NCBI RefSeq assembly: GCF_947179165.1
Contig: NC_077237.1
Location: 62,727,523-62,791,522 of the forward strand
From: Solanum dulcamara
Lineage: Eukaryota > Streptophyta > Magnoliopsida > Solanales > Solanaceae
Length of the DNA stretch: 64,000 nucleotides
Direction of reading: 5' to 3'
Made by a program: the position numbers and the translations under genes. This document shows, in pieces, positions 1 through 10,789 of this stretch. The notes under the pieces were generated by a model. It ran no database searches, had not been told where the DNA came from, and saw only the letters and a list, made by a program, of their open reading frames with translations. Within the stretch, counting starts at the first letter, position 1. The number at the start of each line of letters is the position of its first letter.

Positions 1-3000
1 TCCTATACAGTCCATGCTGGGAACTTCGCCGGCATCCAGCGGAATTGGCGTAGAGGGCGAGTTTTCCGAGGACTCCTCCCACTGGGTTCGTCTAACCGAT
101 GGTTTCGGTTTGACTTCTCCCGCGATAATGACTGAGTTGAAAGACGATCAGGATACCTCTAGCATGGGTAATTTACAACTTTATACCGGACAATATTATT
201 GCATTTGGAGTTAACATAGTCAGCACTTTGGATAGCGGTGCAAAGTAGGCATACATTATGATTCCCTCAGTTTAGATTAGGGATTTTCAGTGCTAGATAA
301 TATGGAAAATGTCCTGTTGTATTTGTTAAAAAATTAAATATGTATGTGAATAAAAATAAAAATAGAAGGAACTTTTGCTCATTTCCTTCTCTGCGCGATG
401 TGGACTAGATGATAATGTAGATTTAAATTCCTGAACCCAGTCTGAAATATCAATTGGACACAAGATCCAACAATTCTATGTAGCCGTACTATTCTGACAC
501 CATGTCGTGTGCACATTTCTGAGTTCTCACATCTTAAGAGCAATAAGAATGCCAGTGCTAAATAATGCTTCGTGCTTGCATTATCAGCACTAAACTCCTT
601 TTTTCTTTGATTAACAACAGTTAGGTTCGCTGAAAGGAGAGTTCTCCTCCCTCTAAAGAATTTTGATCTTGCAGAACCAGTGTTTCTCCGATGAGGATAA
701 AAGATCTTTTCTCTTGCAGAACGGGTCAATGCACTAGTGGCTGAAACACCAACTGAAGTAGGAAGAAATGCAAAGTCACTGAAAGAGAAGACCACCAAAG
801 CTGAAAGGCGTGCGCTGCAGGAGGCTCAACGAGCTGCAAAAGCTTCTGGAAAAGGTTTCAATCATCTTCCCTCTTTAGATAGGAAAGCAACTACTACATA
901 TTATCCCCACGCAGAAGAGGAGGGTGGAAGCAATGATTTTAAAGTTTCTTTTCTTTCTGATACAACTTTAGTAAACCGGTTTGCCTTTATTATTCAGATT
1001 TCATCTTGGGCTAACTTGTCTTCCACAAGAATTTGTTTCATTTGTCCTTTACCTACATTGGAGCCCTCACTAATCCGAATCCATTTAAGGGGGAAGTACT
1101 CCCTATCAGAATTTTTTTCCATACCTAGGGAACACGATACTCTGGTCAAGGTTAGAAGGGTCCTATCCGTCCCATCACAACTCAGATTATTTTGGGCTCC
1201 AATGTAGGTACCGGATTATTCAGTGTTATAATTTCTATTATTGCTTGCTAATGGATAATTTAGTTTATTCAATATGCTGCTTTTTGCAGTGTTATCAAAA
1301 GCAAAAAGTACAAAATAGCTCTAAGGTCCGTTGGGGCTTTAAGTGCAAAACACAGATAAAGTGTGAGCTTTAATGATAAAAGGTGCAAAGGGGTAAAAAA
1401 ATACAAATATATATGTTTAGTCCAGGACTAATAATTTATAAGAAGGAATGACAAATATATGAACAAAGAAGTTGAAAAATAATTACGATAAAGTGAAATA
1501 TCAATTATTTAGTGACGTCTCTTCAGAAGAGGTTCATTGGCAAGAAAAGTATGCCTTGGAACCTTGATGATGACACTAAAGAGCACATTAAGCGAGGCAA
1601 AGCGCTCAATGCGTTTTGAGCTTCGCTTCAGAGCTTAAACGCACCTTTGGTACCACGGGCTTTTTGAAACATCAATCTTATGTTGTTTGATAGTTGTTTG
1701 ATAGTCATGCTTGACAGTAGAACTGATAGCCCCCCCCCCCCCCCCCCAAATAAAAAGAGAAGAAAAGAAAAGGACAGTACACTGATGGAGGATAAAGTAT
1801 ATACTTGGTATGTTTTTAACTTTGGTTTTTTGAGACTCTGTATAGGTTATTCTCCTAGTCGACCTCTGGTATTCTTCCAGAGAAAAGTTATACTGTCACC
1901 TAGCATCTCTTACATGTGTGATTAGCATTATTTTTTAATAGCCATTTCTTTGTGTTGTTGAGGATGTCCCCTTGTATGTCTCTGAGTAAAGTCACGATTT
2001 GCACTAACTAGCGATGCACTATGCACGTGTGTTTGTAATCCATAAATTCTCCAGGAAGGCTTGCATTTCCATTTGAAGCCATCAAATTGTGTCATCAAAA
2101 TTTTTAAGCCTTCATTAATTGTTTTCAGGTGTTAAGTTTCATATTACATATATCTAGAATTTCTGACCATGGGGTATTTTGATAATTTTAGTGCTGTCCT
2201 GTAGCTCGTCCAACCTATAATTTGGCCCTTTTGGGCCATAAATAAATTTTGTTCTCAGCTGTAGAAGCTGCTTTCATATTGCCAATATCTATTAGTTATG
2301 CATGAAAGCATGAGCCTATAGTAGTCTGTTCTTTAATAGTTTTCCCTGTTGTGGTATTACCTTGGAAAGATTTCTGAACAGTGAATACATGATAGTAATT
2401 GGTAGCTTTCAAAATCTGTATCCTCTGATTAAAGTTAGGTCTGAACATCTTTTTTCTGAGTTGTTAAATCATCTTTCTGAAGATGTACTTTATTTTGGTA
2501 TCATATATAGCTGGGGAAACATCTGCGGTAAAGTTACATGGACAGTCTGGTAAATCTGCTAAGCAGCCTCCACAAAAGAAAGATGGTGGACCAATGATGT
2601 CATCTGTAGCTACTTCTGAGACAAAAGGAGGTGACCGACCACCGGAGAAGGATCGCAAGAAAGATGCACCAGCTCCTAGGATGCAATTTGACGATAAGAA
2701 TCGTGTTGAAAAAGCTAAGAAGCGTGCACTAGTTAAAAAGATTGAAGCTAGAAATAGAGTAGAATTGTTTCGGCATTTACCGCAGTATGAACAAGGAACT
2801 CAGCTACGTGATCTTGAATCAAGGTTTTTCCACCTTGACACCATGCATCCTGCAGTTTACAAGGTAACCTCCTCCACCCCGTCATTTCCCATTTTCATTT
2901 ATTTCTGCTTTAAAGTGGGAAACCATTTCAAGGAAGTAGTTGTTTAAGACACTAAGCTTGTTTTGGAAGACTTTATTCAGCTAATAAGAACTAAGAAGGA

Positions 3001-6000
3001 GAGTTACACTAATCATTTTCCTTCGTGATCATGTATCTATCTTTTAGTGCACTAAAAGACTGTATTACCACCAGACTGCTGAGACGACTGCAATTTCGAC
3101 TTTCACTTTGTGTTTCTCTCCTAACTAATTATAATGCCTCAATTCCAAGCTAGGTTTGAATTTGTTGTATGAAACCTCTATATTCGTTTTGCTTTGAACC
3201 GGTTTCATTCGGGTGCTCAATAAGTTAGGTGTCTCTAATACTAGTGATCCCCTGCATTTATATTGACATAGAGATCTCTAAATAAACTTACACGAACTTT
3301 TAGTGAGCATTGAACCTAATGGAAGTGTAGTAACATGACTAAGCCTTAATCCTCATTAGTTGGTATTGCCTATATGGATTTTTGCTTCCTTTTTATTCGA
3401 CCTTTTGCTAACTTTGCATGAACTCCAATAAATTGTAAGCCTTTTGAGACAATTTCATTCTACTCCTTTAATTCATTGAATCACCATGGTGCCTCACCTA
3501 CGGATGGATACATTTGGAGATATAAGCAGGATATGGTTAAACCATCTCAAGCAGCCTTCTCTTATTTTGTCCTCTACAATTTTCTTACTTTACTAAACAG
3601 ATAATCTAATCTATGAGCCACAAGCTCTTTTTAAATTTTAGCATTTATACTGTTAATTTCTTGAAGATATCATTGTAAATTTTTGTACAACTGCCAGTCT
3701 TAATTGGTGATTAGATATGGACTTCAAAGCATTGTTAATTCGAGTATGATATTAATATATTTGAAATGTCGCACATATTCATGATTGATTGTGTGAACAT
3801 CTTACCAGGTCGGATTGCAGTATTTGGCTGGAGATGTAGTTGGGGCCAATGCTCGCTGTGTTGCAATGCTACAAGCATTTCAACAAGCCATCAAAGATTA
3901 CTCTACACCTCGTGAAAAAGCTCTAGGTAGAGATTTAACAGCAAGAATCAATGGCTATGTATCATTTCTTAATGAGTGTAGGCCTCTCTCTATTAGCATG
4001 GGGAATGCTATTCGTTTTCTGAAAGCTCGTATAACAAAGTTATCATTAACTCTTTCTGAGTCAGAAGCAAAAGCTGCTCTTTATTCAGATATTGAGCGCT
4101 TCATGAATGAGAAGATAGTTTTAGCGGACAGAGTAATAACAAGACAGGCAGTTATGAAGATCAGAGATGGTGATGTTCTTCTCACGTATGGTTCTTCCTT
4201 TGTTGTTGAGATGATTCTGCTACATGCTTACGAACTTGGGAAACAATTCCGTGTAATAGTGGTTGATTCTCGCCCTACATTTGAAGGCCAGGCGCTACTT
4301 CGGAGGCTGGTGAAGAAGGGCCTATGTTGTACATACACTCATATAAATGCTGTTTCTTACATTATGCATGAAGTCTCTAGAGTGTTCATGGGTGCTGAAT
4401 CTGTATTATCTAATGGAACTGTGTACTCTAGAGTTGGGACTGCATGTGTTGCTATGGTTGCTCATGCATTCCGTGTTCCTCTGCTGATTTGTTGTGAAGC
4501 TTATAAGTTTCATGATAGAGTACAACTTGATTCTGTTTGTTCCAATGAGCTGGGTATGTCCTATTTATAGATTATATTTCCTGCCATATATTGCAACGTT
4601 ATATGTTACTTTATCGTTTTTAACTCATTTGCAGGTGACCCAGATGTCATTTCCAAGGTTCCTGGTAGACTGGATGTCAATTATTTGGATAACTGGACAA
4701 GTAATGATAGTATTCAGCTTGTGAATTTGATGTGAGTGATTTTCTTCTTTTAGTCTTCTTTCACAACTGAAGGATAAAATATAGTTCTCTTTGATCTTTA
4801 TAGAGCTTTATGTGTGCTTTTTGTCCTTATTTTATTAAATGGAGTTTTTAGTGATTGGAGAGTTTGTTATGGTCTATTCCTTAGCTTCTTTCCGGACCAT
4901 GTGCATTGATACATTACAAGGGCATCGGGATGGGAACAAGAAATGTAACCGGCGTTTGGGAAAAGTTTCTAGATATCAAGAAAGAAAAAGGCAGAACTTT
5001 AATTTTATGAAGAATTATGCAGTAGAAGACAACATCAACAACAACCCAGTGGAATCCCACAAGTGGGGTCTGGAGAGGGTAGGATGTACGCAGATCTTAC
5101 CACTACCTCATGGAGATAGAGAGACTGTTTTCGAAAGACCCTCGGCTCGAAAGTCACAGTTCCAAGTACGAGAGGAAAAAAAAACAATATATACAGCATA
5201 AAGAAAAAAATAAAAATAAAAAAATAAATAAAATAATAAATAAGTAACTAAAAAGTAAAAATAGAAATAAAAATAAAAATAAAATGCAATGCAAAATTTA
5301 TAAGACAAGAACAATAACTATAGCAAAGTACTGCAATAATCAAAGACAATAGCAATACAACTATAAAGGCACGCCTAGACCTATGATCACCCTAAACCGA
5401 CACACGGTAAGACACCATTCTATCCCTACTAGACTTCTACCTTAATCCACGACCTCCACTCTTTTCTATCTAAGGTCATGTCCTCAGTGATATGGAGTAC
5501 CGCCATATGTTGTCTAATCACCTCTTTTCAATACTTTTTTGGTCTACCCCTACCTCTCCGCATAGCTTCCAAATCCAACTGCTCGCACCTCCTAACTGGG
5601 GCGTCAACACCTTTCCTCTGCACATGTCCAAACCATCTCAGTCTCACTTCTCTCATCTTGTCGACCAAGGATGCCACTCTTACCTTCAACCGAATAACCT
5701 CATTCCTGATCTTATCACTCCTAGTGTGTCCACATATCTATCTCAGCATCCTCATCTCCGCAACATGCATCTTCTGAACATGAGAGTTCTTTACTGGTCA
5801 ACTCTCCACTTCATATAACAATGCTGGTCTAACAATCATTCTGTAGAACTTACCTTTAAGTTTAGGCGGTACCTTCTTGTCACTCAGGACTCCAGAGGCT
5901 AGCCTCCATTTCAACCATGCTGCCCCAATGTGGTGTGTGACATCATCATCGATGTCCCCACTACTCTGGATGATGGATCCAAGATATTTAAAGCTTTTTG

Positions 6001-9000
6001 TCTTGGGGATAGGTTGGGTGGCAACCCTCACTTCCTTGCCCTCTTCATCTATCGCAATACTAAATTTGCACTCCAAGTATTTTGTTTTGGTCCTGCTCAA
6101 TCTGAACCCTTTGGACTCCAACGTTTGTCTCCAAACCTCCAACCTATTATTAACTCCGTCCCAAGTCTCATCAATCAAAACTATATTGTCCGCAAATAGC
6201 ATACACCATGGAAGCTCCTCCTAAATAGACCGTGTCACCTCATCCATCACCAAGGCAAAAAGAAAAAGGCTCAGCATCGATCCTTGGTGTAGTCCCACCT
6301 CAACAAGAAAATGTTCTGAGTCACCTCCACCTTCCTAACCTGAGTCTTAGCTCCAGCATACATGTCCTTTATCACCTTAATATACACAATCGGGACACCT
6401 TTAGCCTCCACACACCTCCAAAGAACATCCTTCGGAACTTTGTCATAAGCCTTTTCAAGGTCAATGAACACCATATGGAGATCCCTTTTTCTTTCTCCAA
6501 ATTTCTCCACCAGTCTCCGCATAAGATGGATTGCTTTAGTAGTCGACTGTCCCGGCATGAATCCAAACTGGTTTTCTGAGATTGACACTCCTCTCCTCAC
6601 CCTCATCTCCACCACTCTCTCCCAAATCTTCATAGTGTGGCTTAGTAGTTTGATATCCTTGTAATTATTACAGTTTTGGATATCACCCTTGTTCTTGTAC
6701 AATGGAACCATAGTACTCCACCTCCATTCATCAGGCATCTTAACAGTCTTTAAAATAACATTAAACAACTTAGTCAACCACTCCAAACCTGCCCTGTCAC
6801 TCTCCCCCTCCTCATCTTGCTAACAGCACGTCGAACTTCCTCAACCTTAAAACACATGCAGTACCCAGAGTCTCGAAGACTACCAGAGTAAGCCAAATCT
6901 CCCAGTACAATGTCTTTGTCTCCTTTTTCAGTTAGGAGTCCGTGGAAGTAAGTTTGCCACCTTTGCTTGATAAAGGTCTCATACATTAACACTTCACCTT
7001 CCTCGTCCTTGATGCACTTTACTAGATTCAGATCGCGTGCTTCTCTCTCTCTCGCTTTGGCAAGCCTATACAATCTCTTATCCCCACCTTTTCCCCCTAA
7101 CTCGACAAACACGCGTTCAAAAGCTACCGTCTTAGCACTAGTGATCGCCGACTTCGCTTCCATCTTTGCCTTCTTATAGATATCTTTAGGCCTATTCTTC
7201 TCCTCCTCATCCACACACTCCAACCACTCCGTATAGACAACCTTCTTGGCTTTCACTTTGCCTTGTACTTCTCTATTCCATCACCAGTCTCCTTGACGAC
7301 CACCAAAGATTCTTCTCGATACCCCAAGAACCTCGACAGCTGCTTTTCTAATGCAACCAGCTGTAATGTCCCACATGTTGTTCACTCCCTAAACCATTCA
7401 ACTTCTCCCTCATCTCCCGAGAAAAGGCGAGAGTTAGGCCCCCCCATCTAATCCTCTGTCGATCATATAGAGTCTTCTTTCTCCTATCCCTTTTAATCTC
7501 CAAGTCCATCACCAAAAGCTTATGTTTGGTGGTGTAATATTTTCACTTGGAATAACCTTGCAATTCTTACAAAGGCCTCTATCACCGTTCCAGAAGAGTA
7601 ATTAGTCAATCTGAGTCCTAGCTACCATGCTACTAAAGGTGACCAATTGATTATCCCTCTACAAAAAACACGAATTAACAATAACCAACTCAAAAGCTTT
7701 GGCAAATTCCAAGAGAGAAACCCCGCCGCCATTCCTTTTCTCAAAACAAAAGCCTCCATGGACATCATCAAAACCATTAGAAGTTGTACCGATATGATCA
7801 TTGAAATCTCCACCAATGAAAATCATTTCGGAACTAGGTATACCTCTCACTTCTTTATCTAAATCCTCCCAAAAGAGCCTTTTGACTTCTTCATCCAGAC
7901 CCACATGGGGTGCATACGCACTAACAACGTTCACAAAAAGCCTGCCTATTACTAGCTTAATAAACTTCATCCTATCCTGATCCTCTTTACCTTTACCACA
8001 CACTCCCTAAGGTCCACGTCGACTAGAATACCTACTCCATTCCTATCCCTTGAGCCTCCTGAGTACCATAATTTAAATCCGTCCACATCCCGAGCTTTGG
8101 AACCTACCCATCTAGTCTCCTGAACACAGGCTATATTAATCTTTTTCCTCTTAAGACTCTTCACTAGCTCTATGGACTTTCCTGTAAGCGACCCTATGTT
8201 CCACTATCCTGCTCTCAACTTATGAAAACCTGTCTCCCTCTTACCACTATTTCCCCTCGCTTCACCCCCAATTGAGGACATGACCCTAGTCTACCATCAG
8301 TAACCAAAGCCACTAAAACGATAGGAACTACAAAGTGAAAAAAAAATTGATAACAAATAAATTAAGAGAATACAAGCAACGAGATAATAATTGACAATAT
8401 AGAATGTATAATAAAGAGATAACACACACTAGCTAATATGCAAATCAACAACCCTAGACACTAAGTGAAGAAGGAAAGTGAATAACAATAACTAAAACAC
8501 TAAAGGTAGGAGCTAGTAAAGAAGAATAGTAATCAAACTTAAATAAATTAGTTGAGGAGAGGAAAGATAGAACCTGGCCCGGAGATATTTAGTTGTTGGA
8601 AAATTCGCCGGAAAGATCACCGAAAAGATCTTGCCGGAAATCACTAGATCTAGGTCCGATCTAAACAGATCTGCAGGTATTTCACCGGAAAACGAAAAAA
8701 AAAAGAACGAAGAAGAAGAAAAGAGGAAAGAGAATTTCGCCGAAAAAGGATCCTGTTGTTCGCTGGATAGCCGATGAACTTCGCCAGAGTAGTGTAGCAG
8801 CTCAAGATTTCTGTAGCAGCTAGAGGAGATGGAACACCAACCTCATGTAGGTACCTGATTTCCACGCTCAGTTGGAGCTGTAGTAGAAGAATTTCACAAA
8901 ACATTATCCTCTAGAGCTACCAAACATTTGGAAGAATAAACGAAGTTGTCCTTGACCAGACCTCACTTAGTGGGATTTCATTGGGTATGTTGTTGTTGTC

Positions 9001-9932
9001 TAAGTTGCTCGGACTCTTAACTTTTGGTGTCGCACCCGTGTTGACAAGATGTGGCTGTGGGTGTGGGATCCGTACCCGATATGGTCAAACGGTTTTGGGT
9101 ACTTTAACCAAATTAGAGGGAGAAATTCTAGATAGATTCAATGAGTTCTGTAATCAAAACAAAAACTACCGCGAAATTGAAGAAAATGGAATACCTCGTA
9201 TATATAAATTTCTATTCACTACCTTTCCTTTTATCTCCTTCTAGAAGTCTCCTCTTGATCAATATTCTCCCCTCAATTTTTTCGCATAATATCTCATAAT
9301 TTAGGTTTTATAACTCTATTTTTAGATATTTGAATTATTTTTAGTTGAATCCCCGCATCTGTATCCTTCTTGTTGTTGTCCTTGAGCCATGAGGAAAATC
9401 ATTCCTCACTGCTCTGGTCCTCCCAAAATCACTGCCTCGACACCTTCGTAAGCTGACTTGCTTAAAGTTTTAGGACTTGAAAAGGTTATTTAAGAAATTG
9501 AATTGTAAAGTGTGAACAAGGAATGACTCCAAAAACAATGATGCATTGTAATGGACAAATGTAGAAGAAGTTACTTTATCTCAGAGAAGTTTTTAGTCTT
9601 AAAGGAAATCAGAAAATAGAATTTTCGCATTTGTCTAATACTTGAAAGTACATGATTTTAACAGGTATGATGCTACTCCATCAGACTATATCTCAATGAT
9701 CATTACAGATTATGGCATGGTAAGTGTATTTCACAAATTTGATTTCAATCTGAGTTCTTTAGGTTTCCACATGGAGTATTAGATGCATATTTGATTGTCG
9801 CAGTGTGAAGTCTTAAAGAGTAGTATCCACTCACCCATGCTCATTTCATGGCATTTTGGTGTTTTCCAGATACCAACCACAAGTGTGCCTGTGATTGTGC
9901 GCGAGTATGGGAGAGAGCACCTCCTGATATAA
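1..9932 (+). CDS. eIF2B-delta: Translation initiation factor eIF2B subunit delta, 3' seven exons (5' end outside window)
   Basis: Exons I place at <1-167, 720-854, 2511-2863, 3809-4553, 4635-4731, 9665-9719 and 9870-9932. Every border is GT/AG and phases join without a break, giving 537 visible residues to a TAA stop. eIF2B delta is a regulatory subunit of the decameric GDP-GTP exchange factor for eIF2 in the cytosol, and sits with alpha and beta in the core that senses phosphorylated eIF2. Exon 1 encodes the acidic low-complexity N-terminal part ([10 protein letters not shown]). Exon 2 carries [16 protein letters not shown], a hallmark of plant delta subunits. Exon 3 is the lysine-rich linker ending in HPAVYK. 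The 745-bp exon 4 carries the conserved Rossmann-like core ([28 protein letters not shown]). The last two exons give DATPSDYVSMI..DYG and [16 protein letters not shown]. From family knowledge the full plant protein is roughly 100 residues longer at the N-terminus, so start codon and promoter lie before base 1. The C-terminus GREHLLI differs from the RREHLWI I expect. The gene looks intact and functional. Confidence 0.93.
168..719 (+). other. Intron 1 of eIF2B delta (visible numbering)
   Basis: Donor GTAATT follows the AGC ATG G codon remainder. The acceptor is the pyrimidine-rich CTTTTCTCTTGCAG at 719. It is phase 1: the leftover G joins AA to give Glu before RVNALVAE. I see no inserted repeat. 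A minus-strand open frame across 379-798 is a non-coding shadow. Confidence 0.8.
1288..1672. mobile_element. Probable MITE/foldback repeat in intron 2
   Basis: The segment opens with GTTATCAAAAGCAAAAAGT and closes with a GC-rich part, GCGCTCAATGCGTTTTGAGC, followed by AAACGCACCTTTGG. These 'AAGCGC/GCGCTT' words resemble a dispersed plant non-autonomous element I recognise by type only. The terminal inverted repeats are weak and I could not define a target duplication, so the borders are approximate. Confidence 0.35.
1730..1747 (+). repeat. Poly-C homopolymer, 18 bases
   Basis: An uninterrupted run of 18 C in intron 2, followed at once by an A-rich purine stretch (AAATAAAAAGAGAAGAAAAG). Long C runs are rare in AT-rich plant introns. 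The exact length may be unreliable in an assembly. Confidence 0.9.
2864..3808 (+). other. Intron 3 of eIF2B delta
   Basis: Donor GTAACC follows VYK and the acceptor is CTTACCAG at 3808. It is phase 0, joining VYK to VGLQYLAGD. The intron is AT-rich and I see no repeat or gene in it. Confidence 0.85.
5026..8650 (-). mobile_element. RTE-like non-LTR retrotransposon (LINE), inactive, antisense in the host intron
   Basis: On the minus strand a leader with TTCCGGCGAA-type words (about 8650-8290) precedes a decayed ORF2. The element ends at the left in TGGGTTGTTGTTGATGTTG, a TTG-rich tail like those of plant RTE-clade LINEs rather than a poly-A tail. The 3' border near 5026 is clear. The 5' border is uncertain (8650 to about 8945) because the adjoining DNA is not recognised. 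I could not define a target duplication. Orientation opposite to the host gene is common for tolerated intronic insertions. Confidence 0.85.
5430..8281 (-). pseudogene. LINE ORF2 remnant: endonuclease and reverse transcriptase, frameshifted
   Basis: A possible start ATG is at 8281-8279 ([10 protein letters not shown]). The endonuclease domain spans about 8215-7640, with [16 protein letters not shown] and the catalytic-type GGDFNDH motif. A linker (7260-6900) leads to the reverse transcriptase at about 6790-5800, with [23 protein letters not shown] and [11 protein letters not shown]. The C-terminal tail has YLECKFS and [12 protein letters not shown], and ends near 5430. Successive open segments lie in at least three frames, so there are several frameshifts, plus stop codons. 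The normal FADD catalytic box reads FADN here, which removes a metal-binding aspartate. The protein cannot support retrotransposition. Length (about 950 codons) fits an RTE-type single large ORF. Confidence 0.88.
8945..9001 (+). mobile_element. LINE 3' tail fragment, plus orientation
   Basis: Reads GACCTCACTTAGTGGGATTT then CATTGGGTATGTTGTTGTTG, the same 3' end as the large LINE but in the opposite orientation. It lies just outside the 5' side of the minus-strand LINE. It is a 5'-truncated second copy or part of a rearranged insertion. Confidence 0.7.
9002..9110. repeat. Dispersed repeat fragment (GTTGCTCGGACTC type)
   Basis: Begins TAAGTTGCTCGGACTCTTAA and continues with CGCACCCGTGTTGACAAG and GGATCCGTACCCG. 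I recognise these words as a dispersed repeat in Solanaceae introns, but cannot name the family or see both ends. Confidence 0.35.
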
Positions 9933-10789
9933 ATTGTCCAGTTAATGTTGCATTTGAATGTGACAGAAGGAACAACTACCAACTTACTGGCAATATTTGC
10001 TGTCAGATAACACATTATAGGAAATGAATGCATGCATTAAAAAATATTTTCCTTATAAGAAAAAAAGAATGCACTCATTAATTTTTTTGTCTTGTGAGAT
10101 TATATAAATTTGCACAGTTCTGATGTTTCAATTTTATTAGATTATTTACATAGTTCTCTGATAAAAATAACTAGGTCATAGTTGTCGGGTGGGTTGGACA
10201 GATTCCTTGTATATTTCAATGCAAAATTCCGCAATTTTTTTTTTTTGAGATTGTTGTGCAATGTTTGTACAATTAGCTTCCCAAGCCAATTGATAGACAA
10301 AAGTTGTACTAGAATAAAGACTTCTAAGTTGAGTTATTGTATCTGAGCTTTTAAGACAGGTAAAATCATTGTCTGGTTTTTTTTTATCTCTACATATATG
10401 ATTGTACACTAACAAAAGCGTCTCTTTCAGATAAGCTACTTCTCAATTCCGAACTTTTTTTTAGATCAGTTATATGATTTACCTGTTCATTTCGTGCTAT
10501 CAGCCCATTCAGCCCTAGTTTATCATGATTTGTCAATAGCCGTCAGCCTCTTGCAATTTTCCTTCTTTTTTCGTACTAGGGATTACCAATTTTTTTGAAA
10601 CTCACATAAGCAAAGTTAATGTTGAAATTTCATTGAAAATTCTACGTTCTTTTCTTTCTTCAATAGAAAATAATCTTGTACCATGTGAATTTGAGTATTT
10701 CTTGGGATAGGTTTTAATATATATCATATGGTCGTTTAGTTTACCAAAAATGATTGTATACTCTACCTATAGTTGACATCAATTTTTCA
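9933..10789. other. 3' flank of eIF2B delta and intergenic spacer
   Basis: Presumably contains the 3' UTR. No AATAAA at a convincing distance stands out; TATAAATTTG-type AT-rich DNA follows. A T run lies near 10236-10245. No gene or recognised repeat. Confidence 0.5.

Larger units (their letters stand above)
855..2510 (+). other. Intron 2 of eIF2B delta with an old repeat insertion
   Basis: Donor GTTTCA follows AAAG; the acceptor is CATATATAG at 2510. The intron is phase 1 and rejoins as GCT-GGG (A-G). It holds a repeat-like segment around 1288-1672 and an 18-C homopolymer at 1730-1747. The rest is ordinary AT-rich intron. Confidence 0.8.
4732..9664 (+). other. Intron 5 of eIF2B delta, enlarged to 4.9 kb by LINE insertion
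   Basis: Donor GTGAGT follows codon remainder AT; the acceptor is GATTTTAACAG at 9664. The G of the next exon completes ATG (VNLM-YDATPSD). All other visible introns are 81 to 1656 bp. The excess is an antisense RTE-like LINE plus a short LINE tail and other repeat DNA. The flanking coding frame is unharmed, so the insertion is tolerated if the intron is still removed. Confidence 0.88.

Noticed and set aside
379..798. 139-codon minus-strand frame opposite eIF2B delta intron 1/exon 2
   Set aside because: It overlaps a well supported exon on the other strand, has no family features, and includes intron sequence.
5478..6664. Plus-strand frames of 66-115 codons across the LINE
   Set aside because: They are shadows of the minus-strand reverse transcriptase; Ser/Leu/His-rich composition with no motifs.
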